Assembly (NCBI GenBank): GCA_963575745.1
Contig: CAUYUJ010019359.1
Location: forward strand, 327,501-391,500
Reading direction: 5' to 3'
Source of the DNA: Prorocentrum cordatum
Taxonomy: Eukaryota > Sar > Dinophyceae > Prorocentrales > Prorocentraceae
Length of the DNA stretch: 64,000 nt
In this document: one piece after another, positions 19,097-30,361 of the stretch
How the letters are laid out: each line of letters begins with the position of its first letter
Numbering within the stretch: position 1 is the first letter of the stretch
The notes under the pieces: generated by a model
The model's database searches: none
The model's input: the letters and a program-made list of their open reading frames with translations, nothing else
What the model was told of the DNA's origin: nothing
Made by a program: the position numbers and the translations under genes

Positions 19097-20532
19097 GAGG
19101 AGGAGGAGGAGGAGATGAGAGGAGAGGAGGAGAGGAGGAGGAGTAGGGAGGAGGAGGAGGAGGAGGAGGGAGGAGGAGGAGGAGGAGGAGGAGGAGGAGG
19201 AGGAGGACGGGGGAGAAGGGAGAAGGAGGAGGAGGAGGAGAAGGCCATCTCAGAAGGCGGCGGGGCTTCTCGGAAGCCCTCTGGCCTTCTGAGAGGTTCC
19301 CCGTGTCTCCGAAGAGGGCTTCGAGCACTTCTCAGAAGGCTGGGTGGGGGGCCTCCGAGCCTTCTGAGGTCCGTCCGTCCCCTCTCACCTCCCCCCCCGG
19401 GCGCGCCGCCGAGTGGCAGCGAAAGACCCGTGGCAGGCTGCAGACAGCGCTCTTTAGACGGAGGCTGCTTCTTACAAGGCGCTGGCCCTACATCTACAGA
19501 CAATTGAGCAGGGACCGGCAGTCCCGGCGTTCCTGTAGGCCTACCACGACATGTTACTAGAACCCAAGAGTGCTCTAAGACTCTAAGAGCAAGAACGATG
19601 TTCTTAGAACAGAGGCCCGATGCATTAACACAAGACAGTATCAGGCAGATGTGTCCAAAGAGCACTTCGTGCAGACCACAAAAGGTTCTTAGAAATTCCT
19701 CGGCGGGCCTGTAGTAATGTGCAAGCCTGGACGCTTCGCCACTGCTTGAGACATGGCCGGCGCCTTCTGAGAAGCAGGGGCGCCTCAAAGAAGCCTTCCC
19801 CCCTCCCCCTCCCCCCCCCTCTGCGCGTGGCCGACCTTCCCTGAAATCCGACGTTGCAAAACAAATTGCAACATCGCAAAAAATCACGACCGGACCTCCG
19901 AACCCCACCTTTCTGCGTCATTTTTCGAGCCGGATCGATCTGTGAGGGCCCCAGGGCCCGACATGGAGCGCGAATGCCCGGCTCGAAAAAATTGAGTCGC
20001 CAGGAGACTGTTTTTGTTCAGGGGCCGGCGATAACCCAGGTTATCGGGCTTGCCCCACCCCTCCCCCCCCGGATTACCTAACCTTTCCGGTTGTGCAGGT
20101 CCACGGGGGGGGGGGGGCGCGGGCATATGCAGGGCCGCACACAGCGCGAGGGTTAGGTTTGTCGGCCGGCCCCCCCCCCCCCCCCCCCCCAGGCCTCACT
20201 ATCGTCGCCGATTCAAACAAAAACGGTCTCCATGAGGGTTCCCTCGTGATCCCGCCCGGGCACTTTTGGCGGGGCCCGCCCCGAGCGAGAGCCAGAGCCC
20301 ACGGGGCCGGCCGGGCTCGGCTCCGGGCCCAGCGCTGGGCAGGCAGGGCGCCATGCGCGCAAGCCCTCGGGGACCCTCCTCCTCCTCCTCCTCCTCCTCC
20401 TCCACCTCCTCCTCCTCCTCCGCTGGGCCGCGACGAGCCTCCACGAGGCGTTCTTGGGGTCGCGCGCATTAGGCGGAGGGGTCCGCCTTGCAGCGCGCGT
20501 TGCTGATTCGGCGCAACTTCGACGTGGACGAC

Positions 20533-22172
20533 ATGGGCAGGTCTGCCTCCCGTGGCCGTGGGAAGGCGGTCCGCTTCCAGGGCGGCTGGTCTCGCTGCCA
20601 GGCTTGCCGTCGCTGCGAGTGGGACGAGCGTCTCGCTGCTCGAGCGTGGGTGTGCAGCTGCGGGGCGACTGTCGTTCAGTACGCAGCGCGCAGCCCTCGC
20701 GGCCGCGCGGCAGCCGCCAGGGCGGCGGAGGAGGTGGCCAGTCGGCGCTGCTGAAGCCAGGCGAGGCGCTGGTATCAGCGACGGAGGCGATCGCTGGGGC
20801 TGCTGCGGAGCAGAGCGGCGAGGTGCCCAGCGAGCTCAAGCAGGCCCTCCTCGTGATGCAGCAGCACGCTCAGGCCGCCGCCGCCAAGGCTGCCGAGCCC
20901 TCGCACGAGGACGCCTTCCGTAAGGCGGCTGGTGAGTGCAAAGACCTGAATAGGCGCCATCAGGGGGCCGTGGATCAGGTCCTGCGCTGTCGCGCGGCGC
21001 TGACAGCTGCCGAGGGGCGCGAGAAGGACCTCGCGATGCAGCTGGCGGAGGCCGAGGCGGCGAAGCAAAAGGCGGCGGCCGCAGTCGCGGCGCTGGCTAA
21101 GGTGCCGACGACTCCTGGGCAGCCTCCAGGCTCAGCACCGCCGCCCGATGCCGAGGGCGAGCTGTTCCAGCTGGTGTGGGACGACTCGGTCTTCACGGGC
21201 GAGGCCATCGAGGAGCTGGACGAGGGCGAGCGCCAGGCCATGGACGCTCTCCGCCGTGAGTTGTGTACTACCAAGGCCCAGTTGGAGTCGCACTCGACGG
21301 AGGTGAAGGCCAAGCTGGCGCAGGCCAAGGCGCTCGCGGAGCAGAGCAAGCATCGCTTGGCCAAGAAGCGCAAGGGGCCTGAAGGGGCCGCGGTCACTGG
21401 ACAGGCCCAGGCCGAGGCAGCCCCAACGGGAGGAGGCGGCGGCGTCGAGGCCCCAGTCGGGGTCGGTGCCAGCGCCACCGCCGCGGCGGCCTCGGACGCC
21501 ACTGGTGGCGGCGAGGAAGCGGCGCGCCTTGCAGCAGAAGCCGCCAAGCTCAGCGAGGCCAAGTTCAGGGCCGCGGAGCGAGCTGTTGAGGCCGGCGGTG
21601 GCAAGGGTCACGGCGGCAAGGCGGCTTCCGTGGTCTGACGCCAGGCCGCCGCGGCCGACAGCACCGCGGCGCAGGGCGTATCCAACGCGCCCAAGTTTGA
21701 AGAACAGGGGGACCCGCCGACGGCGGCAGCAGTGGAGTTGACTTCAGTCGGGCAAGCTGAATGTGCTCCAGCAGCTGCTCCTCGGGGGCTACGTGTCGAT
21801 GGCGTTCGCGTTGATCGACAGGCCGTGGACTCCAGCGAGTTCGAGCGGCGCTTTTTCTTCGGTAGTATCACGTCTATGGGGCCCCAGGCGTGGCAGTTTG
21901 TGCATGACAGCACGCAGGGGTACGATTACGTGAGCTTCGTCGAGGCGCACGTCAGGGCCTCGGCGCAGCTCAGCTTTTGGCGCCGCAAGGCCAAGCGCCA
22001 AGGATGGCGGCTGATGTGCAACCCAGCCCGACCGAGCAAGGGGTCTGGTACGGAGGGTGGCGAGTGGATCCTCGCCCGCAGCCACCTGCATGCCGGCAGC
22101 TTGGCAGCGACCACTCCCGCGCCCAAGCAGCTGCGGGCGCCGTCCACCTCGGACTTGGACGGCTTCCAGGCC
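20533..22172 (+). pseudogene. LINE-type retroelement: ORF1 and start of endonuclease
   Basis: Frame 1 starts MGRSASRGRG (20533) and carries a Cys cluster (RCQACRRC ... VCSCG) like the zinc motifs of dinoflagellate LINE ORF1s, as I recall them; it stops at 20754. From about 20700 the -1 frame continues with an Ala/Glu-rich coiled-coil region to a TGA at 21636. After this single stop the same frame goes on to 22172: FEQ/PPTAAA linker, then FGSITSMGPQAWQFV, YDYVSFVEAHV and GWRLMCNPARPSKG ... GGEWILARSH. These resemble the N-terminal part of an APE-type endonuclease. The 100-N gap follows. One frame change and one in-frame stop suggest a decayed copy. Reverse transcriptase is not visible. Confidence 0.6.
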
Positions 22173-22272
22173 NNNNNNNNNNNNNNNNNNNNNNNNNNNN
22201 NNNNNNNNNNNNNNNNNNNNNNNNNNNNNNNNNNNNNNNNNNNNNNNNNNNNNNNNNNNNNNNNNNNNNNNN
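22173..22272. other. Assembly gap (100 N)
   Basis: One hundred N bases, probably a placeholder of unknown true length. It cuts the endonuclease frame on its left and abuts a long hairpin on its right. Confidence 0.99.
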
Positions 22273-22432
22273 GGGCACCCACCTCCGACCTGGTGGTCCA
22301 GGGTGCCCTGGGTGGGGGCGGGGGTGGGTTGTAAGAGCCGCGGGGCCCAAAAACACACCCCCACCCCCACCCAGGGCACCCTGGATCACCAGGTCGGAGG
22401 TGGGTGCCCTGGGTGGGGGTGGGGGTGGGTTG
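22273..22432. repeat. Long near-perfect hairpin beside the gap
   Basis: CACCCACCTCCGACCTGGTG ... GGGTGCCCTGGGTGGGGGCG (22276-22330) returns in inverted form at 22352-22408, and a third direct copy follows to 22432. The arms are about 55 bp with a loop of about 20 bp. Confidence 0.8.
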
Positions 22433-22442
22433 TGCTGTCCTC

Positions 22443-22640
22443 AGTCAATGACAGAAACCAAAAACAACTCGGACTGCCGCGCGGATTTCTCGGATCGCGC
22501 TGGACCCCGCTCCCTGGCGCGCGGAGCGCGTCGGAGGCGACGCTGGAGGCGCCGCCAGGGGGGCCCAGCGCCCATCCGAGGAGTCCGCGCGGAGCTCAGA
22601 GTTTCTATGATTATGCAATTGTCTGTTCCCCAGTTTCCTT
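22443..22640 (+). mobile_element. Hairpin introner family copy
   Basis: It carries GCCGCGCGGATTTCTCGGAT on the left arm and ATCCGAGGAGTCCGCGCGGA on the right, with the palindromic loop between. It sits between the retroelement gap and an orphan exon. No host gene is identified. Confidence 0.65.
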
Positions 22641-22905
22641 GTCCTGGCCCCGCCCACCCTTCCCACTCTCCTCCGCCTTGCTCATGAAAGCAAAAAAGGC
22701 CGCCACCACCAGAACTCAACGTAACTCCGTTCCCGAAGGCCCAACCCCTCGAGCTGGTGGCACCCCGTTCTGGGCACTCTCGGGGGGCGCGCCCGGAACG
22801 GGGTGCCACTCCCCGAGCTGGTCTTGGCGGAACGTCCTTCTCTGGTGATTCTCCTCCTCCTCTTCCGCCCGCCTCCGCCTCGTGCTCGCGGCGGCGCTCG
22901 GCGAC

Positions 22906-23085
22906 TCACGCCTTCTCGCCCTGCTGGGTCGCCTTGCCGCCGTGGTCGCGCGGCATGTCTGGCAGCTCCTCGGCATCCGGGCCCCAGTCCGCCGCCTCCC
23001 GCTGGCGGGGAGCGACGGGTCGCGCTGCATGACGAGGCCTAAGGCCATCCACGGCGACAGCAACACCAAGAACCGACCGAACCGA
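22906..23085 (-). CDS. Orphan terminal exon, possible frameshift
   Basis: The minus strand reads GRFLVLLSPWMALGLVMQRD (membrane-like, almost all codons ending G/C), then in the next frame REAADWGPDAEELPDM, PRDHGGKATQQGEKA and TGA at 22908-22906. Both halves have coding-like codon use, but a frame change near 22985 separates them. I do not recognise the product. It is either a small membrane protein's last exon with an assembly or real frameshift, or a decayed exon. Confidence 0.3.
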   Translation of the reverse strand, partial: SVRSVLGVAVAVDGLRPRHAARPVAPRQREAADWGPDAEELPDMPRDHGGKATQQGEKA

Positions 23086-23889
23086 CAGCGAGATTGAACC
23101 CGATCGAAGCCGACAGGCCGCAGGCAGCCTAGAAGGGCCCAGCGCCATGGCGAAGAACACAGAAAACGACCGAGCGCAACCGAGTTGCCCGAAGTCCAGC
23201 TCTCCATTTCACGCCACGCTTCACCTGGTGAACTTGCTGGAGAGTCCCGGAGAACCAGACCGCAATTCGAAGAATCCATGGGGCCCCAAATCCCGCTTGA
23301 CCTGGCACCGGGAGCGGAGGGAAACTCGGGGCAGATGAACAAGTGAGTGGACAACAACAGGGAAGGCTGGCGAATCCGCTGCACGCAGCTGGTCTTACGG
23401 CGCCTCCCAGCGCCAGGAGGCCGCCGTTCTCATTCTCGAGGGAGGTGCCGTGTCTCGGACCAGCCGCGTGCAACAGAGCCCTCACCCCCATCGTCCCCAA
23501 GCCTCGCCTGTCGATCGCTCCGAGGGGCGAACCAAGCAACGTTGAGACGAAGCCAGGACGAGAACACACATTCGGGTATCGAGACTCTCTCAGATCCGGC
23601 CGCTCTGGAAGCTGCACAGGACGTCGCGGCCTTCTCGAAGCGGTCCGGAACGCTCTGAGAGCGCTCCGGAACGCTCTGGAACGGCTTTGTCTAGGGGGAA
23701 AACAGACCTACCTCGCTTTTGACCACCCTCGCTTTCAAGAGATACCAAACGATGCCAACTTGCAGCCTGTGCTGGTCAGGCCGCTTGGCGAGGAGGCGCG
23801 TGGCATGGCTCGGTTTTGCCCGGAAGCGAAAGCGGGGTAGGTAATTCACGCTCTGATTGTCCTCGTCCTGCCCCCGCCCGACACGTCCC

Positions 23890-24061
23890 TCGGGGATGGA
23901 CAGACCCCCCTTTAGCAAAACGTGGTTTAGTGAAAACGACCTGAGGCCCAAACCTGGCGGGCGCAGGCCTGGAAAATAACGGCCACGGCGCTCTCTCGAG
24001 AACCAAAAGCGGACAATTCACTAATCGACGTGTCACTATTGGGGGTTCTGTCCGCCCCCGA
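23890..24061 (+). mobile_element. TCGGGGATGGACAG-ended element, copy 2
   Basis: About 90% like the copy at 708-879 and the same length. No matching 5-mers are seen outside. A more diverged relative lies at 29800-29943 (CCTTAGTGAAAACGGCATGG ... CGACGTGTCAGGG). Confidence 0.7.
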
Positions 24062-24252
24062 TACAAGATGGGGTCGGCTGGACGGCGCGAGCCCCCCGAG
24101 ATCGAACAGGTCGTCGACCAGGATGCCGGCAGCTCGGAGCGCGTCCCGGACCCAGCGCGGCGGGCAGTGCTTGCACGGCGGAGGGCCAGCGCCGGGGAAG
24201 AAGTCCTGGCAGGGCAGAGGAATCTCGGCTGGCACCGCCAGGGACGATCCTC
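24061..24252 (-). CDS. Orphan exon-like segment
   Basis: The frame gives AVPAEIPLPCQDFFPGAGPP, then PCKHCPPRWVRDALRAAGIL and VDDLFDLGGL. Amino-acid make-up and G/C-ending codons look coding. It is bounded by a CTC microsatellite on the 5' side and by an inverted-repeat element (23891-24060) on the 3' side. There is no stop, so it would be internal. I recognise no family. Confidence 0.3.
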
Positions 24253-26639
24253 CTCCTCCTCGTCCTCGTCCTCCTCCTCGTCCTCGTCCTCGTCCTGCTC
24301 CTCCTCCTCCTCCTCGGGAGTATCCTGCATCCGCAGCTGCTAGAATCATTCCCTGGTCCGCACGGTAAGGTGAAGTGGGTCGTTCATGCCCTGCCCTCGG
24401 AAGCAGGCATACGTTATGTGTACAGAAATGGATGAACGCAGAATGCAGCAACCCGCAACTGCGGAGAAGACAGAGGGCGCGGACGCGGGGTGGGTCGCGG
24501 GTGAGTCGCGGGGTGGGCCGCGGGATGGATCGTGGGTGGGTCGTGAGGGGATCGCAGGCAAGGACGACGACGACGGCGATGACGAAGACGACAACAACAA
24601 TATTGCTTAGACTGTTCGCTCTTCTCTGCTTGCGTACCATTCAGCACGTATATCCCAAACTCTAAGAACCCGCCCTCTTCGCCTTCTGGACAAATCTTCC
24701 TTACCTGCCACGCGCAGTTGGCGCAGCCCCAAAACAGGGGAAGAGAGGGAAGATGGAAAGAAGGGATAAGGGCGAAGGAGAAGGAGGGAGCACCAGAGAG
24801 ATCAGGAGCATGGGAGTTAGGAGCAGAAAGCCAGCGGCAGAATCAGACTGGCGTGTCGTACGGGCGGACCCTGAGTGGCGGGCCGGGCGGGCTGGCCCAG
24901 GCGGCTGGGTCGAGCGGGAGGGTCGCTAAAGCGTCACTCCTGCATGAATCGGGAGGAAGTCTTAAGCGAGAGCGGGATTCGTGGGCGCGGCGCACGAGTG
25001 CATCGCGAAAAACTCCCACGCGAGAGCGCGATCCCTGAATAGGTTGTGAGGATATCCAGCGCGAAGACGCGGTTTGAATACATTGTCACGATGTATCAAG
25101 CGGGAGCCGTTACTGTTGTAGTTAGGGGGCCAGACACCCAATCTGAGGCTAATACTTCCCCTGAACAACAAAACGGGTACGAGCCCGGGGAGGGGCACTT
25201 CAATAGAAAGGTCACACTGGGCAACGAAGGAGGGAGATCAACAATAACTGTTCTTCAGGGATGGGAGCTCAACAATAAGAACACCAACGCCAACACCAAC
25301 AACAACTACACCAACACCAACACCAACACCACCACCACCACTACGTTTAAGACTGTTCGCTCCTATCTGCTCGCATGCCACTCAAAACATATATTTCAAA
25401 CCCTCGGTGCCCGCCCTCTTTGTCTTCGATCGTACCCCTTGTGGGGCATATCTTCCTAATCTGCCACAAGTCGGGCGGGCGGGCAGATCGGGCGGGCAGA
25501 CCCGAACGGGCGGGTCGGGAAGGCGAGTCCAGGTGGCCACGGAGAGCAGGCGGGTCGCTGAAGCGTGAGTCCTGCATGAATCGCAAGGGAGTTTCCAGAG
25601 ATAACGCGATTCCCAAGTAAATCGTGACGTGCGTCCTGAACGTCGAAGGGGCGGCGTTTGAATTAACTCCGAGGAAGTCCCACGATAAAGCGCGATCCCT
25701 ATTACACTGTGAGAACATCCCACCGGAGAGCGCGAATGTGGAATACATTGAAGAAATATCAGGCGCGAGCCGATGTTGAACTCTCACTCTTGGAAAACAA
25801 TTATTGTTGATCCCCCCCACGGGTGCACATTGTGTTTTTCCACTTGTGGTGCCCCCCTCGGGGCTCGCACCCTGATTTATCAGGGAAAGTCTTCCTCACA
25901 ATTTATTTACAATTCGCGCCCTCGCGCTGGACTTCCTGACGATGTATGCAGGAATCGCGCTCTCGCGGGGGACTTCCTCGCAATTTATTCAAGCGCCGCG
26001 CCCTCGACAGTCAGGAATCACGCTCTCGCTTGGATTCGCCCTTCCGGTGTACTTGGGAATCGCGCGATCGCGTGAGAGTTCCTCTCGATTCATGCAAGGC
26101 TCACGCTTCAGTAACTCGCCTGCTCGACCTGGCCGCCTGGGTCCACCGTCCTGACCCGCCAGTTAATTAAGGTCTGCCCGCACGTTCTGCCAGTCTGGTT
26201 CCGCCCCTAGCCCCCTCTCCTGCTAATTTCTCTCGTGCTCCATCCTTTTCCCTCCCCCTTCCGTCCGTCCTCTCTTTCCTTTTTTCCCCACATCCAACGT
26301 GGGGTTCTTGTTTTCTCTGGACACCCCGCGCAGGAACAGGAACACACACACCCACTCACACTCACTGACACTCTCTCATCATCAACCTCATCAGCATCAT
26401 CGATGATGGTCTCTCACATGCTTAGTCACTCACATACTCATCATCATCATCACTCGCATTCTCACACACGCTCACGAACATCATCATCATCATCATCATC
26501 ATCATCAGCATCATCATCATCATCATCTGCATCGGCATCATCCTCATTCAAACATCATCATCGCCACCACCACTCACAATCAATCATCATCCTCTTCACC
26601 ACTCATCTTCACCACCACTCATCATCCTCATCCTCATCA

Positions 26640-27330
26640 TCGTTGAATAAATTGTGAGGAAGTCTCAGGCGGGAGCCCCCTCCCTATGGGGCCCGCAGAT
26701 CATGTTGGTAATCCGAGCGGGTCATCGGAATCCTGTAACTGTCGTCACTTTTGAGCTCCCCAGGCCTGAAAATGGAGGAAGTCTCAGGCGGGAGCCTCGT
26801 CTGTGAGTGAATTGGAGGAAGTCTCAGGCGGGAGTTCCCTCCCTATGGGGCCCGCAGATCATGTTGGTAATCCGAGCGGGTCATCGGAACCCTGTAACTG
26901 TCGTCACTTTTGGGCTCGTCAAGCCTGAATTTGGAGGAAGTCTCAGGCGGGAGCCTCGTCTGTGAGTGAATTGTGAGGAAGTCTCAGGCGGGAGCCCCCT
27001 CCCTATGGGGCCCGCAGATCATGTTGGTAATCCGAGCGGGTCATCGGAACCCTGTAACTGTCGTCACTTTTGGGCTCCTCAAGCCTGAATATGGAGGAAG
27101 TCTCAGGCGGGAGCCTCGTCTGTGAGTGAACTGCGAGGAAGTCTCAGGCGGGAGCCCCCTCCCTATGGGGCCCGCAGATCATGTTGGTAATCCGAGCGGG
27201 TCATCGAAACCTGTAACTGTCGTCACTTTTGGGCTCCTCAAGGGAGGAAGTCTCAGGAGGGAGCCTCGTCTGTGATGAATGCGAGGAACTTAGGCGGAGC
27301 CCCCTCCCTTGGGGCCCGCAGATCATGTTG
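26640..27330 (+). repeat. Tandem repeat of about 165 bp before the helicase exon
   Basis: Four to five copies built around GAGGAAGTCTCAGGCGGGAG, CCCTCCCTATGGGGCCCGCAG and ATCATGTTGGTAATCCG. Copies are nearly identical except the last, which is eroded and merges into the sequence just before the helicase exon. Confidence 0.8.
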
Positions 27331-27373
27331 GTAATCCGCGCGGTCCGCATCTGGCTGCGGTGCGCGGCTTCAG

Positions 27374-27877
27374 GAGTCTCCGATCTACCAGGAGGTCGCC
27401 GAGGTGCTGCGACAGGGCGCCGAAGGCGCCGACGACGACGGCCAGGCCGAGGCGCGGGCGCGGAGCTTGCTGATGTTCAGGCCCAGCGAAAGGGAGTTCA
27501 CATGGCAGAGCTCGGGGGCGCACAGCGTGCGCCGCTCGGGGTTCACCCTGACGCACGCGTCCTACCTGACCTCCACGCTGTCGCAGGGCCAGACGCTGCG
27601 CAAGGGCGTCACCATCGACTGCGCGAGAGACGAGGACGCTGGCCGCACGGGCATGTCGGACGAGCAGTGGTGGCTGCACCTCTACGTCATGTTCTCCCGC
27701 GCCACGTGCATGCGGAACATGCTGATCCTGCGGCCGCCGCCGCGAGAGTTCCTGGAGTGCGGGCCGCCGGCGTCCCTGCGGAAGGCGCTCCTGGAGTTCG
27801 ACAAGAGAGCGGTTTTGTCCAGGGCGGAGGCGAAGCAGCTCGCGGCAGAGCTGGGCTTCGTGCTGCCTTCCGCCTGA
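27374..27877 (+). CDS. C-terminal exon of a PIF1/UvrD-type helicase
   Basis: 167 codons plus TGA, starting after the acceptor GGCTTCAG. The exon begins ESPIYQEVAEVLRQG. It carries FTLTHASYLTSTLSQGQTL, the SxGQT-type helicase motif V, and LYVMFSRATCMRNMLILRPP, motif VI with its Arg. This layout fits the last domain (2A/2B) of SF1 helicases such as Pif1, and I recall close dinoflagellate relatives. The nucleotide-binding half (Walker A and B) is not in the window; upstream is only a tandem repeat. It may be a live gene with distant exons or a fragment left by a mobile element. After the stop, CCCGCGGGGTTGTCCC is repeated three times (27898-27990). Confidence 0.65.
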   Translation, partial: ESPIYQEVAEVLRQGAEGADDDGQAEARARSLLMFRPSEREFTWQSSGAHSVRRSGFTLTHASYLTSTLSQGQTLRKGVTIDCARDEDAGRTGMSDEQWWLHLYVMFSRATCMRNMLILRPPPREFLECGPPASLRKALLEFDKRAVLSRAEAKQLAAELGFVLPSA

Positions 27878-28779
27878 GCGCGGCTGCGCCTCGCTCGAAG
27901 CCCGCGGGGTTGTCCCAACGGCTTGGTCTTGCGCGCCAGCGGCTCGCGGGGTTGTCCCGACAGCCTGGCCCGCGGGGTTGTCCCAACGGCTGCGCGACGT
28001 GACCAGTAGAGAACGCGCCTGTGCTGGCCGTGGCGGCGACGGCGCCGAGGAACATCGACATGCGCGCTCATGCAACAGGAAGGGGAGGAGGTGGCGGGGC
28101 GCGGAACAAACAGGGGGGCGAGGATGGGGACAACGTAAGGAGTGGAAGGGGGGCCCGCGCCAATGCGAGAGGAAATATACGCAGAAGAGACAGCCAGGAC
28201 GCCTCACCAACCACGAGGACGACGGTGATGGCTTTTTCCAGATTCGCCCAGAGGATTCTTATGTGGGGTTCTTCCGTCGGAGTAATTTTAGGGGCTGCAC
28301 TAAATGCACGTGGCAGGTAAGCAAGATATGCCCCAAGGGGTACGATCGAAAACAAAGAGGGCGGGCACCGAGGGTTTGCAATATACGTGTTGAATGGCAC
28401 GCGAGCAGATAGGAGCGAACAGTATTACAATGATTGTTGATGTTGTTGATGTTGTTGGTGGTGTTGTTGTTGGTGGTGGTGTTGTTATTGTTATTGTTGT
28501 TGTTGTTGGTGTTCGAGTTGTTGTTGGTGTTGGTGTTGTTGTTGCTCGTGTTGTTGTTGCTGCTGTTGTTGTTATTGTTGTTGTTGTAAGTGGCGCGGTT
28601 GCTGTTGTTGTTGTTGGTCTCTTATTTCAGAAGAATAATTATTGTTGATCGCCCCATCACCGGTGCATTCGGTTTTTTCTCAATCAAAATGTGCCCCTCG
28701 ACGCTCGCACCCTGTTTTTCTGACAAGGAAAATCTTCGTGCTCAAACTTTGTTCCTGGCCCCTCGGATTACAACAACAA

Positions 28780-29290
28780 CGGCTCCCGCTTCAAACTTCC
28801 TCCAAATTTACTCAGGACCCCCGCTCCCGCCTGAGACTTCCTCACAACTTATTCCGGGTCGGTGCTTCCGCCTGTGACTTCCTCGCAATGTAGTCCGCAC
28901 CCCCGCTCCCATCGGAGACTTCCTCACAATTTACTCAGGAACGGCACTCCCGCTGGAGACTTCCTCGCAATTGAAGCAAGACTTCCTCGCAATTTAATCA
29001 AGACCCCCGCTCCCGCCAGAGAACCCCTTACATTTTATTCAGGAATTGCGCTCTCGCCTGTGACTTCCATGCCATTTATTCAGGAATCGCGCTGTCGACG
29101 CTCAGGAAACACGCTGCGTCAAGGACGCCGTCACAATTTACTTAGGAATCGCGCTCTCGCCATACACAAGCATTCCGTTTGAATGTCCCACCCGCCCGAC
29201 CCGCCCGTCAAGGGATCGCCCGCCCGTCGTGGGCTCCCGCCCGAGATTTCCGTCAGGAACGGCGCTTTCGCCGAGGACTTCCTCGAACGT
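28780..29290 (-). repeat. Inverted-orientation GACTTCCTCGCAATTTA minisatellite
   Basis: About ten degenerate copies around CTCCCGCCTGAGACTTCCTC and CAATTTATTCAGGAAT. This is the reverse complement of the repeat core left of the helicase exon. Similar patches lie at 24930-25100, 25550-25770 (plus orientation) and 25870-26110 (minus). Confidence 0.65.
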
Positions 29291-29533
29291 TCACGGTCTT
29301 ACCTTCCTACTCCTCCTCCCTCTCCCTCCTCCCTCCTCCCTCCTCTCCTCCCTTCTTCTCTCCCTCCTCTCTTCCCTCATCCTTATGCCTCTCTACCCTA
29401 TCCCCCCTCCCTCCTCTCCCTCCCCCATTTTCCCTCCCCTCTGCTGCCTCCTCCCTCCCTCGTTCTTTCTCTCTTTCCCCTTTCTCTCTTTCTCTTTCTC
29501 TACCTCTCTTATCGAAATTTCTCTCTTTCTTTT

Positions 29534-29566
<33 letters not shown>

Positions 29567-30361
29567 GCCTCTAATCAACCGCCCCCCTCTTCGCTCCTTC
29601 TCTCCTGGCGTTTTCCCTCTTCCTTCGTCCCTCCCCCTCCCTTTCTCCCACTCTCCCTCGTTTTCCCCCTCCTCTTTTTGCAGGGCCCACACTAATTCCA
29701 ATGGCGGGCACATGTACGCCCACGAAGGGATGTCCACCCTTTCAAGTTTGCCCGCCTAAGCCCGCCGCCTCCCGCAAAGAGAAAGCATCCCCCCAAAGGG
29801 GGTAAACCTCCCCTTAGTGAAAACGGCATGGGACCGAAACTGACGGACCTGGACCCGCAAAAATGACGGCCGTGACGCCCTCTCGCGAACCGAAAACGGC
29901 CAATTCCTTAATCGACGTGTCAGGGTAGGAGGTCGATCCACCTCCGAGACACACGGGCAAGCAAGAGAGAACAACATTAGAATGAATGTTGCTGTTGTTG
30001 TTATTCCTATTGCTGTTGTTGTGAACCGGGGGCCGGGGGCCCAAATATGCGCCACAAGATTTTCCGTTGTGAAAAGCAAGGTGTGATCCCCGGGAGGAAC
30101 ACTTTCATTGAAAAATCGCAATGGGCACCGGGAGGTGGAGATCAACAACAACAACTCTTCTTTAGAATTGAGAATTCAACCACACAAAACATCACCGCGA
30201 AGCCCACTCTGGGCACGCACCCAGGGATGGTGCAGGACCGTTCGCCCCGAGATCGGGGGTATGGATCTCTTCTGGCGGTGGTGGGCTGGTGAGCAACGGT
30301 GGTGCGCAGTTCTGGGCCTCGGAGAACCGCCCTGGGGAATGGTCCAGCTCAGAATGCGAGA

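Larger units (their letters stand above)
24480..28755. repeat. Dispersed AAC-rich repeat family (three patches)
   Basis: Patches 24480-24720, 25108-25470 and 28305-28755 (inverted) share an AAC/GTT array followed by ACTGTTCGCTCCTATCTGC, a CCGCCCTCTTTGTCTTCGAT block and TCTTCCTAATCTGCCAC. A related head (ATTATTGTTGATCGCCCC) is at 25795 and 28636. The ends are not clear enough to call individual elements. An ATC microsatellite lies at 26375-26645. Confidence 0.45.

Noticed and set aside
26640-27330. CRISPR-like regular repeats
   Set aside because: Units are about 165 bp with no unique spacers, and the genome is eukaryotic.
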